The notes under the pieces were generated by a model. The model ran no database searches, had not been told where the DNA came from, and was given only the letters and a program-made list of their open reading frames with translations. A program made the translations under genes and the position numbers. Below, in pieces: positions 37,466-50,688 of a DNA stretch of 64,000 bases. The stretch comes from Liolophura sinensis (taxonomy: Eukaryota > Mollusca > Polyplacophora > Chitonida > Chitonidae): contig NC_088306.1 in assembly GCF_032854445.1 (NCBI RefSeq), forward strand, positions 12,645,386 through 12,709,385. Reading direction: 5' to 3'. Position 1 is the first letter of the stretch; each line of letters begins with the position of its first letter.

Positions 37466-39360
37466 TTGTGTCATATGATGAACAATGTTTGTGGTATCCC
37501 AATGCAGGGGCAGTCTTTATGTGCTCAGATAATCAGATAAAATGTGATATGTTTACAAATTTTCAATTTTCAGTGTCCTATTGAGTCTATTTTTCGGTGG
37601 TCTATTAGAATATATGTACTTTAATTTTGCATCGTTTACATATATCTGAGAAACAGATAAGTGGTCATGGTAGTAGCTGTCCAGTATGGTGGATCAACAG
37701 AATCGTTATGCATGTGAGCATATTATATCCTGCTATTAAGATAACAAATTCATGGGGAAATCCAAATTGTTAGGTGTGTGAACCCTAACTGGAAAGCGTT
37801 TGCCTGCAATAGGGTGATGGTAAGGGGGCGGGGCGTGAACTTGCCATCAATGAACATATTATAAGATGAGTTAGGCTTTGACTCTGATAACCTTGTATTG
37901 ATCTGAACAAGTGTGTGTACTTGAGGATGTTTTAAACCCTTCATGAATAGCAGATTTACATGGTCTACTGCTAATGTGAAGTTATCTCCATTCTCTTCCT
38001 GTCTCTTCTGCATGGACAAAGTTGTATATAAAAGTATATTTGTTCCTTATATAGACAAATCTACATGTATATGTTTTTTATGATGAATAGCTGATATATT
38101 GCAAATGTATTCTGAAAAGCCATCAAGATTTACGCCTTACTCGAGATCCTCTGGCTCATTAATATAATCTGAAACTTTTTCCTTGCTACTCCCAGTTTGC
38201 CATGACCATGCACTGAGGTACAGTAGGTTGGGCAGTGCAGCAGGCTCAAATCCAGCCCTTGCTAAAATGGCTGCAGCTTTAAGTCAGGTAGTTTGGCATT
38301 GACCTAGTAAAGCACTAGGGCTGTGTACCTGTACTCAGGGCATTATGACTAGAAATGTTCATATACACCTGAAATACATTAAACATTGTTGTACTAAACA
38401 TTGTTGCTCAGAACATTGTTGTTCTAAACATTGTTGTCCTGATTTTGTGAATTTGTTGACTGCAAGTGTGTATATAATATTGTAACTTATTTTTCCCCTC
38501 AGGTTTAATATTCAGCTTTATTTTCGAAGTGGTTTTTTTTTTCAATTTCTTTTTTTTTAGACAAGACGAGCATGTGTACTTAGAATGTCTCTATTATTTA
38601 CATCTTGTATTTATGTAATTTCATGCTGAACTGCACAAGTACCTCATCTATTCCAAACGAAACAAGATATAAAATTGATGCTTGCAGATACAAATTGAAC
38701 TTTTTGGCTTAGATGGTAGATTTGAATATTCCATGATTTATTTGCAAATGAAGTGAGTGCCTTAATTGCAAAATTGTTTTTTGCACATTTTTACCAGAAT
38801 ACATGATACAGTGCATGTCTGATTTTACATGCTGATGTAACAGAGCCATTAGTGGACTATGATATCATGAAACCAAATTCGACTTGCATTCAACAATGAT
38901 TTCCAGAATATGTGTTTGCATCAAACTGGCACATCAAATTTCAATTTTATACAAAAAAGCTTATATTTAGTACTCTTAAATTTATAGTGCCTAATCAGTT
39001 TGTCTGCACACCACAAGCACTGAAATTTATAGTTTCTGTTTGAACGTGGTTTGATATGTCTACACACATCTACCCTGAATTGTAAGTTCCACAATATGTT
39101 AAGGCTGATTCATAATGTTCTGCAAAAATACACCTATTATATACTGCGTGGTTGTCAAAAAGTAACTTATCAGCTCATAGGTAAGCAGAAATGTTTAATA
39201 TAGGTTTTACATTTAATTTTCCTTTAATAATTAGAGCCAGTAATTAGACTCATTATTGTGCCAGTATCGGCGTATGAAGCTCACTCCAAATATAAATCAC
39301 TGACTTGTTTTTGATCTGCATGCCAGACAAACACATTACCTGACTTCTAAAGTTTTGGAT
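37466..39360. other. Intronic sequence; one short repeat
   Basis: A 16-bp-scale repeat of taaacattgttgt, about 4 copies, at 38380-38441. No gene recognised. Confidence 0.45.
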
Positions 39361-40090
39361 GATGATATAAAGTCATGGCTGTGATAAACGTGTAGCCCCT
39401 AATTGACATGTTAAATGCCCCGGCAATCTAGCCAAGGTACGTATCAGTAAGATGGCGTAATGAGGATCCTGGATCGAAGTGATGGCGAGCAAACTGCTGC
39501 CCAAACATGGACTAAACATCCGACAGGACTGATTCACATCAGAGATAAATTTGAAGGGGTTTGATTGGGTGTTTATCAGGCTTGGAGTGCTCTTCGACAT
39601 TCCCATTAGATCTACGATTCATTACACTTGGAAATTCGAAGTCGTTACAGTACTCTCATGTCTGTGGGAATCATGCCTGTGCTAACATGGCCAAAACACC
39701 AATATAGATTGCACAGGAAGCTCTCCTCCGGCCATCTAGGTGTATATTGCCCCGCCTAGAGCTGCCGTTGCCTAAATTAGGGCCAAAACAATGTTTGACA
39801 CTTCAGCGAACACCTGGAAGATGATATATTGGAACGCGATCAAATTTCCGCTCGACTGAATCCCAACCCACATGGAACTCTAATGTCTGCTTCGTGAGGT
39901 GGCCTATTCATGGCACGTCAAACAGTTCATCGTTTTGTCCTCAACTTTTCAAGGGCTTCATCTGAAACAAATGTTTTTTATTTGTTTTTTCTTCAGATCT
40001 GGATGAAAAATGCGTTTATTGTCAGGTGCCATCAAAACAATTTGCCTTTGATCAGTAAGTTATTTTGTAATTAAGCTGCCCTTCAAGTTC
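39361..40090. other. GC-richer non-repetitive intronic island
   Basis: Less AT-rich than its flanks and free of SINE sequence (e.g. tagagctgccgttgcctaaa). Could be a conserved regulatory element. No gene recognised. Confidence 0.3.
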
Positions 40091-40498
40091 TTGTTTCAGC
40101 AAACTTTGTCTCTCAAGAAAGTTTTCCCTGCGGACACGTACAGCTGGGACTTAACAATGTATTCTTGCAATTCCGTCCTGCGCACGCATGACACTTTGCT
40201 ACCACGGGACTTTGCATTGCTTCAAAACGCTAATAGAAAGCACTGCCAATTCATGGTGGCTTCTGAAGATATGCAGCAGCTACGCCATAGAAAGTTTTCT
40301 GCACTTTCTAAGTCTCATGAAACACTTTGTCCAGATTCAAGGCCTCAGTTAGGGTTTCAACAGCACGGTTGGATTTATCCTGATAATCCGAGGAGACTCT
40401 TCAACTACAGTCACCATGGATACGGCTGTTGGGTTCGTAAAAAAATTTTTCTCTCGCATCTTTTCAGACATATGACATCAGGAAGCTACATGGACTGA
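40091..40498 (+). CDS. Unrecognised 135-codon ORF in a GC-richer intronic island
   Basis: ATG at 40091 to a stop at 40496-40498. An acceptor-like sequence (gttcttgtttcag) ends at 40098, just inside the frame. The peptide has no recognisable domain, no signal peptide and no membrane segment (e.g. MQQLRHRKFSALSKSHETL, later RKKIFLSHLFRHMTSGSYMD). The island from about 39360 to 40500 is less AT-rich and less repetitive than its surroundings and could instead be a conserved regulatory element. Coding status is unsupported beyond length. Confidence 0.12.
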   Translation: MFQQTLSLKKVFPADTYSWDLTMYSCNSVLRTHDTLLPRDFALLQNANRKHCQFMVASEDMQQLRHRKFSALSKSHETLCPDSRPQLGFQQHGWIYPDNPRRLFNYSHHGYGCWVRKKIFLSHLFRHMTSGSYMD

Positions 40499-41591
40499 GT
40501 GTTCTGCAGACAAGAGACAGCTTTACGAAGTCAAGCCTCTCTATAGTATTGATTTGTACATTATCTGCTTACTTAGCTCGTTCACTTGTTTTCCTTGTTA
40601 ACAAACCTTCGGCACCTTGCCTATAACCCTAATATTCCTATACCTTGTCATATATATAAATATTTATTTATTTCTTTCTTTATTTATTTATTATGGATGT
40701 AATTTATTTAATATAATTATATTGTGGCAATGATTTGCTTTGAACATTTGTAACCATCCTAAGTACTTATTTATTTATATTTATATAAAAAATACTTATG
40801 GGTATATACATATAGATACAAATTTGTGTCTGTTTTCTGTTTTGAAAAAATTGGTTGCAAATTTATGCAACATTTGATAGTGCATGAATATAGATTTATA
40901 TCAGGTTATAAAGGATAGAAAAGTGCTTGGATTACAGGATGACACTGGTCAAAATTACCTTAAATCTCCATGATCTCCGTTCATTATGTGTATTTGCATG
41001 GCGGAAGAAATGTACTTGTGTCTAAATGTTTATGGTCTAGTGGTGTAATTTGATCAAGATTTCCGTGTGTAAATGCCTCATGCATAATTCTAAATTACAT
41101 GGGCTCCCGAACTGTCCATGGCATAACTGCACAGTGTAAGTTATGCCAGTCTTGTGTGCTCTCATAGCTGATATAGGTTCTGTTGTCTCTGAATCATATG
41201 CTGGACAGAGCAACCACTTGATAGATGTAGTGCTTGAGAACTGCGGGCAGGTCATACATTTTGATAACTGTGTCCAGCCTACAACTACAGTTGTTTTACA
41301 TGTACAGTCGAATGTTTTGGAGGATATACATACAATGTAGATGTGGATGTTGTGTTGTGCATCATATCTGTCCATTTCCACAGCTGACATGGTAACCATT
41401 TGCCATGTCTGGTTACCATGTCTGGTATATACCTTTCAGAACTGTATTGTTGTACCATCATATATTGAGCCTTAATTGTTTAAAGCACTATTGAGCCTTA
41501 ATTGTTTAAAACACTGGAGCCTTAAATAACTGTGTGACTAGCTGGCAGAGAGTATAGGATTTATGTTCTCATTTTGTTTGTGGATTTCCTC
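40499..41591. other. Intronic sequence; short duplication
   Basis: AT-rich. A short tandem duplication of attgagccttaattgtttaa at 41463-41526. No gene recognised. Confidence 0.45.
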
Positions 41592-42327
41592 ATTTTTCAC
41601 TTTGACGAAGACTATAAAAGCATTCATAGCCTATTTTAATATTTTTATACAGGCAATGAAAAGTTTATATACAACTGGTTATAATTTTTCACTTTGACGA
41701 AGGCTATAAAAGCATTCATAGTCTATTTTAATATTTTTATACAGGCAATGAAAAGTTTATATACAACTGGTTATAATTTTTCTCTCTGACGAAGACTGTA
41801 AAAGCATTCATAGTCTATTTTAATATTTTTATACAGGCAATAAAAAGTTTATATACAACTGGTTATAATTTTTCACTTTGACGAAGACTATAAAAGCATT
41901 CATAGTCTATTTTAATATTTTTATACAGGCAATAAAAAGTTTATATACAACTGGTTATAATTTTTCACTTTGACGAAGACTATAAAAGCATTCATAGTCT
42001 ATTTTAATATTTTTATACAGGCAGTAAAAAGTTTATATACAACTGGTTATAATTTTTCACTCTGACGAAGACTATAAAAGCATTCATAGTCTATTTTAAT
42101 ATTTTTATACAGGCAATGAAAAGTTTATATACAACTGGTTATAATTTTTCACTTTGACGAAGACTATAAAAGCATTCATAGTCTATTTTAATATTTTTAT
42201 ACAGGCAGTAAAAAGTTTATATACAACTGGTTATAATTTTTCACTCTGACGAAGACTATAAAAGCATTCATAGTCTATTTTAATATTTTTATACAGGCAA
42301 TGAAAAGTTTATATACAACTGGTTACA
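41592..42327 (+). repeat. 92-bp tandem repeat, 8 copies
   Basis: Unit starts atttttcactttgacgaaga, passes through taaaagcattcatagtctat, and ends with acaactggttata. Copies are about 97% alike by eye, with alternating cactttgac/cactctgac. Each holds a T-rich acceptor-like tatttttatacag. Confidence 0.95.
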
Positions 42328-42402
42328 TGTATCTGCATACATTATATATATAGATAAAAGGACAGTACTCTGTACGTATCTGTCACTGGTGAAAGTCCAG
42401 GA

Positions 42403-42757
42403 CTGGCCATGATAGCTCAGTTGGTAGAGTGTCTGCATCAAGGGCGGTAGATCCAGGCACAATCCTCAGGGGTTGAGTAATATCTAAGACCATAAAAGAG
42501 GAAATTGTAACTGCTTGGCATTTAGCATTAAGGGGATAGTGTGACAACTGGTTGACCGGTATCTGTATAATGGCTCGGGTCGCTCGGCATACTTGCATTC
42601 GGTAAGGCGTATCAGTGAGGCAGCACTAGATAAAAGAGAGGTGGAAATCCGTCCTGTGATAAGGAGGCACATTATATGCACTCCAAGGATTCCTTCGTCG
42701 TTATATGACTGAAACATTGTGAAGTACAACCTTAAACCCCACTCACTCAGTCACTGA
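42403..42757 (+). mobile_element. Family-B SINE, near full length
   Basis: Head ggccatgatagctcagttgg, box B ggcacaatcctcagg, body gaggtggaaatccgtcctgt, and tail ttaaaccccactcactcagt. Confidence 0.9.
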
Positions 42758-45112
42758 AACTGCAGGAACAGATCATCGCCAGAATTTAATGGATTACATT
42801 TTTGCCCAAGGCTGATCAGTGAACAAAATCTCATTTATGTACAACTTTAAGCAGTTTATACTGACAAACAAACAGTCAAATAAAAGCCAGCAAAAACTTA
42901 ACGAGCTCTTTGCTGGAGGTAATCACTAAATCATGAGCCATATCCCGTAGAGATACCTGTTTGTTTTGATACGGGACAGTTATACAGGAAAATAGCAGTG
43001 GGTAATTTGTACCTCTGAGAAATTTGTTCAGATATGTGCGAGTTATTTGAGGTTACAAGAGCTGCAATTGACCAAGGCCTTTGTCTGCGCTGAATGGGCC
43101 AATTGGTGGAGCTCTCCTGCAAAATTTAGCGCTGATAATCCAAAATTGGGTTTGATTTGGAGTTTTTCTGCCACATCTTTGGGAAGACTCAAGCAAATCT
43201 CCATATTTAGATCACATTGCTTCAGCCGACATCTTCACGGTTAGTGAAAGCACAGCAAAATATTGATCATAATGCTGAGAAATGCTGTGTACAGCCTTGG
43301 CTTCGAATAGATTGATGAGTCGACTCAAGAAGCTGCTGGTGCTATATATGTTATGAGCTGGACATTTATCCCAGCATCATTAACCATCCAAGGTTTTGGA
43401 GTACGCTGTGGCTCTATATATGATCTGGATAACTTAATTTACAACCAAGACCTGTCAAGGCAAGGACGAGATATCACAACCATTCTATCCTCCAGGTCGG
43501 TGTCAGACAGCACGGACAACAACAATGTGGCGAAAGATGCGTCAGTATGCAGTACGTTCTCTCAGCGGCATCATTTCCGTTTTTAATCTCTGCACTCACC
43601 CTTTCTCTGTCTAGTGCTCACATATGGTACTGGCTTGCCTGCATGACTTAGGCTTTAAGTCTATTTGTCCAGCACAAATGTCACTATGGTAATGCATTAT
43701 TCAGCACTGTTAGACCACCACTGCTCTATAGTGTCTTCGTCAAAGGCTAGTGTCAGCAACAGATTTTTGCACGGATGGCGTTTTTACTATTGGTGGCCTT
43801 CACAGTCACAGGGTCTGGTTCACTAACAACCCAGAGAACGTGTTGCCTGAAGCTATCAAAACAATATCTCTTGAACTGGAAAAAGATGCTTTCAACTGAC
43901 ATTTTTCTTGAGAAAGTACCTGCTGTGTTGTTTGGATCGTTTTTTGCCTGCTGGCTAAAGCTGTGAACGAAGATAGTGAAGCTATAGTTTAAACAACAAT
44001 CCAAGGCGCTTCCCTTCAAAAATTGTCATGATTCTAGTTGTTGAATATGGCTCATCTAGCAGCCATTATACAGACATGGAAAGCATGTAGTGCAAATAAA
44101 TAAAACAAAATTAAAACATGAATAGGGCAATTAAAGCCTTAATGGGAACTGTCTTCTGGATGATGAGATGAATCCTGTGGTACATGATGTGTCAAAGATG
44201 CATGCCAAGATCAGATGTATAAAAACGGGGACATTTACTGTTGACATGGAAACTGGTTCCTTTACCTTTAGCTCATGTTTACAATTCATGACATGGGATG
44301 TTCCAGGGATATATACATGCTGTACCATTTGTATTGCTGATGTGGGAAACCCACAGCTTTCAAGCTTGTGAATAGTGCCAGTGTTATAATTAAAGCCAAA
44401 CCTTGGGCCCATGCCGAGTGCCTACATATAACCAGAACTCTAGCTACCTGAGGGCTAAAACTCAAGATTAGTATGCCATCTGGGATAGATACATGCTGAC
44501 TGCAGGTTAAAATATTGAAGCGGTGGCCTGAGGAAGAGCCCTAAGAAGGCCGGCCAGTGGATGTATACATCAGAGGGAGACTGGAGCTTAGGACAGGTTC
44601 TATTGACATGATCTGAGGCGCTCTACCACGGCAGGATCATGTATAGAATTGCTGCAGTCGTCAGCGAGACGCGAGACGGCCTGAGCTAAGGCCAAACTCC
44701 GGGATTGTAACATCTGAGGAAGCAGCGGACAGAACTAGCTTGTTTCTCCATTACAGGTCGATTTAATAGCCGTTCACAGTCATGCTAGGACACTCCGGAC
44801 TGCCCTTTACGGCTTTGCTGTATTTGTAGGGCTTATTGGTGGCCATACATACAGTTAGTCTGGGTCTTCCCTAATAGCCAGACCAGATCATTGTCAAACC
44901 GAGCTAGAGATGTGGGTCACCAGAAACTAAAGCACAGTTCAGCTGTCTTTTGATTCTTAGAGCCGCAATATATGCTCATGAACAGAATTTTACCCATTGG
45001 CGCGTTCTGATTTTTGCGAAGGCTTATGACCGTTGATGTGTGTGAGTTTGTGGATTAAGAACATTTCTAGATGGTAATTTCTACAATGACAATGGCAGAT
45101 GTACCTTTCCTA
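42758..45112. other. Intronic sequence with GC-richer islands
   Basis: No gene recognised. About 43020-43600 and 44500-44760 are GC-richer and non-repetitive (e.g. gagacgcgagacggcctgag). These are candidates for conserved regulatory DNA only. Confidence 0.35.
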
Positions 45113-45587
45113 GGATATGGTTCATCTATACTGTGGGCTGACATGTATGCTCCTCTACAACAACAACGACAATCAAGACTACAACACCCTTTTGAAACAG
45201 AAGATTCAAGTGAAATTACTCATTGCTTTTGGCGAGTTGGTTTCTGTGGTTGGCCACACCATGCAGCGTTCTGGTGAATATGCAGTGGAGAACTACCTTA
45301 GCGGTAGACATGAGCGCGCCATGGTGCGTCTGTGTGCGATTCTCTGGCTGCTCAAGATTCGCGAGCAGCGCAAGAGTCTGCAGACATTGCCAGAACATCC
45401 GGCTGAATCTTGTGCTGCAGGAGACGCACAAATGTGCTGCACAAATGTTCCTGTGCATGTGACACCTGCACAAAAACCTAAGAAAACCACATCACCTGCA
45501 AGGGATCATCGTCGTATTCCACAATGGCATCGAGGAAGGGTTGAGTATTTAGTTTTTCTTTTGTGTAGTATTATCATTATATATTAG
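45113..45587 (+). CDS. Unrecognised coding-like ORF or exon
   Basis: An open frame of about 158 codons starts just after a good splice acceptor (acctttcctag, ending 45112), with an in-frame ATG at 45117. It is GC- and CpG-richer than the flanks. The predicted peptide is helical in character (IQVKLLIAFGELVSVVGHTM, later GRHERAMVRLCAILWLLKIR), then a Cys-rich stretch (CAAGDAQMCCTNV) and a basic tail (KPKKTTSPARDHRR) before a stop. I recognise no family. It could be an exon of a nested gene, a transposon ORF or a conserved non-coding island open by chance. Other frames here are also open, which weakens the coding case. Function unknown. Confidence 0.2.
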
Positions 45588-46573
45588 AAGCTAGATTTTA
45601 TTGTTATGTAGCTATGGTTTATATACTTGAAATTGAAGTTTGACCCATTTTTGATTCCTGACTTCATTGCATGGGCTCTGACATTACTTCAGTGTGATCT
45701 GCTCCCAAGCACTTGGCTGTAATCACACGTACATTCTGACCGCTACATTTAAATGTATTATTGTAGTTTGACCAGTTGTGAGATATGGAAGCAATGTGTT
45801 TATTTAGTTATTATATGAGTTCCCACATTTGGAATGAGACTGAAATATAACATTCAAACAGATCAATCAAATGACGTTTTTATTAAGTTTGTTTGTACAC
45901 AAGAATGTTGACCATTTGGCTGATTGCTTATTTCAGGTGCATGTATATCATTATTTTGACATTTTTATTTTTCCAAGGAACAGTCCAGCCAACAAAAACA
46001 TATACGTACATGTATACATGTATGTGATATTAATTAGTCTGATCTGGAATGGTGACATTTGGGCATGGTTACTCAAGAATGTGGACCAGTTAATTGCTGA
46101 GGCCTATTTGGCAGCCATCAGGTGCTCTTAATTACCCTGTTCTAATCTTAATTTTGACCCTCCTCAGTGTGCATGTTGAAGAAGGAACCTGAGAGCCAGA
46201 TGCTGCCTAACATGGCTTTCTATCACAAGCACCTGGTGCAGCCCTTGTTGTAAATCATAAAGCCCTGCCCAGAAAAGCTGAGCTTAATTATCTCTGATAA
46301 TTATGCGTGCAGATCAGCATAGTAATTATGATACATGCAGTAAAAGTCTGACATTTGTAGGTTCTGTGACAGAATCTTACTCTCATTGAACTGCCTACAT
46401 ACTTATATGCACCTCCACAGTTATCTCAACATCTGAAATGAACTGAATTTTGTCATTAACTATGTTAAAGCAAGCCTAAGATGCATCTTTCCACAAGGGT
46501 CAAGTCATTAAGCAAATGTAGCTATAACCCAAATTTTGATCACCTATATTGATATATTGATCTTCTTCGTGTA
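45588..46573. other. Intronic sequence, no gene seen
   Basis: AT-rich. No recognised feature. Confidence 0.4.
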
Positions 46574-46728
46574 GGAGTACGTGGGAAGGTCTGTTAGCAG
46601 CCTGCGGATGGTTGTGGGTTTCTTCCGGGTTCTATGGTTTCCTCCCACCATAATGCTGGCAGCTTTCGTGTAAGTGAAATATCTTTGAGTATGGCGTAAA
46701 AAAAACACCAATCAGATCAAATCTTTGT
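46574..46728 (+). mobile_element. Family-A SINE, 5'-truncated
   Basis: From gtacgtgggaaggtctgtta to aacaccaatcagatcaaatc. It carries an A8 run inside the normally short gcgtaaaacacc motif. Confidence 0.85.
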
Positions 46729-46910
46729 GCAGGAAATATGCACATTTTCAATACAAGTATGGGGCCTTATGCAGCATGCATGTATTGGACTTTTAGGGGC
46801 TATATGAATCTATTTGTGTATTTTATGAAATATTACGTGTGTTGTATACACCTGTATTATAATACGTAATTCTTGTTCCCCTCAGTTACACAGGCAGATA
46901 CACATGTGCG

Positions 46911-47790
46911 ATGTCAGTGTCCATCTGTCAGTACAATCATTTCAGTCATGTTTGACAAACATCATCACCACCGTATGAGATATGCTATGATTGTTTTGTT
47001 GTCGCACAGTTATGCTTCTTTACAGCTTGAACCTGAACGTCTACCAGTAATGTTTAGGGGTTGCGTAACTGCCCAGACCATTCAAAATCGTGGCCCGATG
47101 CAATTACGTTGGGCGGATTCTGGCACAAGTACACTGTAATGAATGTCTACACTGAGCTTAATTTCACCTTCACTGGAACCAGAGACAGTGGAATAGCATT
47201 GTGTTTAGCAATGAATCATGTTTTACGCTGTGATTTGCTGACGGAAAAGAGTGAGCATGTTGTTGAAGCGGTGAGCGTCATGCCCAGTGCTGCAGTAAAC
47301 TGTTCGATTTCTTGGTAGTAGCATAACCCTTTGGGGAGCTTACTGCGAGAACGTGCACTCATATCTTCTTGTAGTTCGTGGGAAATGTAACGCAGCTGGA
47401 TGTCGTGACATCCTTGTCCCTGAGCTGGTACCGATCATGACTGCTTATGGTCCAGGCCTCAAATTCCTACACCACATACAACTGTTTCGACACAAAATGG
47501 CCTGCAAAATGCAGATATTGACGTCATGGAATGGCCATCAAGATACACTGACCAACGAACACACATGGGATGCTCTTTGAAGAAGTCTTTTGCTTTGAGA
47601 CGTCATCCCCTGAATATTCGAGAGCTGGGTGCCATTTTTGGTACACCTGTGGCGCAGGTTGCCTAAATTATTGCTGTGTTCATTGGTGTTAGGCAGTCAG
47701 TGAGACAACGTTGCCTTGCTGTCATGGGCTGTTGTAAATGCAAGAGAGGGGGCATGTGCCTTACTGAACAATCTCCAAATACAGATGGCT
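46911..47790 (+). pseudogene. Tc1/mariner-type transposase pseudogene
   Basis: Degenerate DD(34)E transposase on the + strand. Across shifting frames, the family blocks appear in order: DNA-binding linker VTAQTIQNR (about 47063-47092); LRWADSGT; HLHWNQRQWNSIVF followed by SNESCF (about 47166-47225); YLLVVRGKCNAA; ILVPELVPIMTAYGPG (tail of the catalytic core, about 47400-47455); DVMEWPSR, then in another frame TNEHTWDAL with the likely catalytic Glu (codon 47557-47559); KKSFALRRHPLNIRELGA; and VRQRCLAVMGCCK near 47700. The first catalytic Asp position reads Asn (codon 47210-47212) and the second Asp block (normally DNA-R-P-H) is lost, so the enzyme is dead. Several frameshifts and stops are present. 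Terminal inverted repeats were not found by eye. Confidence 0.78.
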
Positions 47791-49898
47791 AAAAAGTGAC
47801 CCCCATCACGCTCCATCACACAACTGTGGAGGGTGCACGAAGCCCATCCTTAATGCCTTACCTATTTTAGTGTACACTCGTTACACCCATAAACCAGATT
47901 TATCCTCTAGCAACACACTTTGATCTACATGATATGTGTGGAATGTAAAGTAAAACATGTGAAGTTGCTGTTTTTGTTCAGATGTGGTGTCGACGCTACA
48001 TTGCCCAAATTTATAGCGCCCCTCTCACAGTTGCTCGGGGGGGGGGGGGGGGGGGCATCTTGATTTGCACCTGTGGGTACTTGTGTTGATGTTAGTATGA
48101 TGGATGGAATTTGGTTTTGTGTGATGTAATGTTTTGGAAAGATGTCTTAAAAATGACTCAAACAAGACTTTAAGTTTGGTATATTTTAAAACCACTGTTT
48201 TCATGACCTGATGAATTGGAAAAGGGTTTATAGTTTGCCAACTCCTGTTGCATAATTTATAATCATAATAGTTAATAGTGTTGTAATTATCTCTAAGGAT
48301 TAGCTATTCTGATCTGGGAACAGCATCATTGCACTAAAATTTGAATCAAATGTTCCTGATGATATTATTGCTACATTTATTATTCACTTCAGATCAGGGA
48401 AAACAGAGTGGTCATGTTTGGAAGCTCCAAACAAACTAGATCACCCATCAGAGCAGTTACCACAGCTCCATTACAGAATAATAAGAAAGCAAAAACGATT
48501 GTCTCTAATTGACTAAACTACACATTTTGGCCATTTCTGTATAATGGCCTTAGAAAAGTAATTATTAACTGTTTGGAAGGCAGGATGATATAGGATAAAT
48601 GTAAGATATTATTTGTGGCATTTATTTGCCTCCAGGATTCACTTTGGGGTGGTGGGGTGGGGGGAGAAACTGTTTGGGGAATTGGGGAATTGTGTGCAAA
48701 TTTAGCTACATCCCAAGGTAAACATAGAATGCGGGCTTGTACAGTAGTGCATAGATGTGCTGAGGCAGATCTTTCGTATGAGTTAGCAGCCTGATATGTT
48801 CTGAAGTTGTTCATAATCTTCAGTTGTGTAATTGTCGTTGTGCACGTAAATGATGAAGAGGCATTGTTTACAAAAGACAAGTGTTTTACTTCAGCAAGGA
48901 AATTGGATGGATGCTGTTAAATGCCAGCTAGTCAGTGAATCAGTTTGTTTGTCAGGTGTGTGAAATTGGTGGCTTTGTTGTTTCTGTAGACAGGATGTAG
49001 CCATTATAAATGTGATATATTCTTTAGATTATGTATGGCACATAACGCTATTCAAATAAATCAAAAAAGTGAAACTTTGGCTTTTAATACGTACCAATTA
49101 TTCTGTCAAGATACAGGTATACAATGTACTTATACATGGAACTATACATTTACTGTAATTTTTCGCACGTTTACAAGAGGATTATTCAAGCATGTTCTGA
49201 AGGTATGCATTAGTCTGTGTAGACTGATAAAATTATGCTTGTTGTGAAGCCCTGAAATTGGCCAATCCAATCAGTCACACCAGTGTAGTTTTTGTCTCCA
49301 AAATCAAACTGTAAAGGCACTAAAATTGCACTGAAATTGTCTTGTTTGCGAAATTGTTGAGGAATTAGGGTATGATGGTTCATATACATCGAGGATCCCA
49401 GCATATACATTTACGTATTCATGTACATGTTTACATTTGTCTTTATAATTTAAGCAGTAGTGATTTTGATATACAAATTATCTACAGTATGTACATGTAT
49501 ATACACGTACTTCTTTTAATTTACCTGGCCTATGCCTACAGCAAAGGTACAATATTGTACATTGGAAGACTGGTCAAGGTCATCCACCGTGAGCCTGTCC
49601 AGACAATGTGTCAAGAACAAATGTACCAAATCACCCCATCCTCATCACTGTAATTCTTCAACTGACCATGGGAATTGATCAAGCTCTTCTGTTTATTTAT
49701 CTGTCTGCTTGTCACTGTTTTGACATTGTTGCAGCTAATATCCTTTTCCATTCAATATTTCTCAAGAAATGTTGTTCTGAATTTAATCAAATTTTATTTA
49801 AAGTTCAATGACAGGGGCTTTAAGAACTTATCAGTTTTTGGTTTTTGACTTATCATACATGTATTATGACATGCTGTAGTAGTTAAGAGTAGACCACT
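47791..49898. other. Intronic sequence with G-runs
   Basis: A 19-G run at 48037-48055 and a G-rich tract at 48646-48666. Many short open frames but no family resemblance. Confidence 0.45.
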
Positions 49899-50224
49899 TT
49901 AGTGCCTAATGGTTAGAATACCTGCCTCGAAGTCGGGAGACCCGGGATCAAACCTGGGTTGGGTCATACCAAGAGGACTTTAAAAATGGCACTTGGTGCT
50001 GCCTCGCATGGCTGTCAGCACGCAGAGGTTATAGCAAGAAAACATGACTGGTTGACTCGTCAGCATAATGTGACTGGGTAGGGTGTCATGTCTGGTGTCT
50101 TTGGCATGATACTTTAGTGGCAGCTGCACAGGCTCGCCCTGCCTCAAGAAGACACTGTATACACATACACACCTAATGACTCATTGTAATATGACTGAAA
50201 AAATGTTAAGTATGAAACCTTATG
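49899..50224 (+). mobile_element. Family-C SINE with tRNA-Arg(TCG)-like head
   Basis: Head gcctaatggttagaatacct, anticodon-loop-like gcctcgaagtc and box-B-like gggatcaaacctggg resemble a tRNA-Arg with TCG anticodon. Body aatggcacttggtgctgcct and gtgactgggtagggtgtc follow. The tail is aatatgactgaaaaaatgtt then aagtatgaaacc. Confidence 0.8.
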
Positions 50225-50629
50225 TATATATACCTATATATAGTTCAAAGAAAGGACATGAGACTAGAACAAATGCATCGATAAAGTATTGCACATAAGG
50301 TTTAAAGAGCATACCATTTTTAGTTTTGCGATATGGCATAACTGAGATATCAGAGCAAAATTGCATAAATTGAGAAAATCTAAGGGCCACCATGTTATCA
50401 ATTTTAACCAATCAGTGCATGTTATTTCTATAACTTGAGAATGCAGCTTTTTACACTCGCATCACCCAAACCCTATTTTGCTTTTTAGCCACGTGTGTGT
50501 GGGGGGTAGGAATGGCGCAGCATCATGATCCCTAATTTGCTCTAACATACGTGTAGCGTATCATATGACCTTGTCGGAATTTCAGATTGAAAATTGATTT
50601 ATAGAATTACCAAGTACCTCAGAAAAAGA
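50225..50629. other. Intronic sequence, nothing seen
   Basis: No recognised feature. A G7 run at about 50500. Confidence 0.4.
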
Positions 50630-50688
50630 GTGAGTGAGTGCTTGGGGTTTAACGTCGTACTTAACAGTTTTTCAGTCATATCATGATG
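50630..50688 (-). mobile_element. Family-B SINE, 59-bp 3' remnant, with 14-bp target duplication
   Basis: Only the 3' tail inserted (gtgcttggggtttaacgtcg, then tacttaacagtttttcagtc). Perfect flanking repeats acctcagaaaaaga at 50616-50629 and 50689-50702 show an extreme 5' truncation at insertion. Confidence 0.92.

Noticed and set aside
49899-49970. Functional tRNA-Arg(TCG) gene
   Set aside because: Box B is off consensus, the acceptor stem does not pair cleanly, and the sequence continues into a SINE body shared with 55324-55591.
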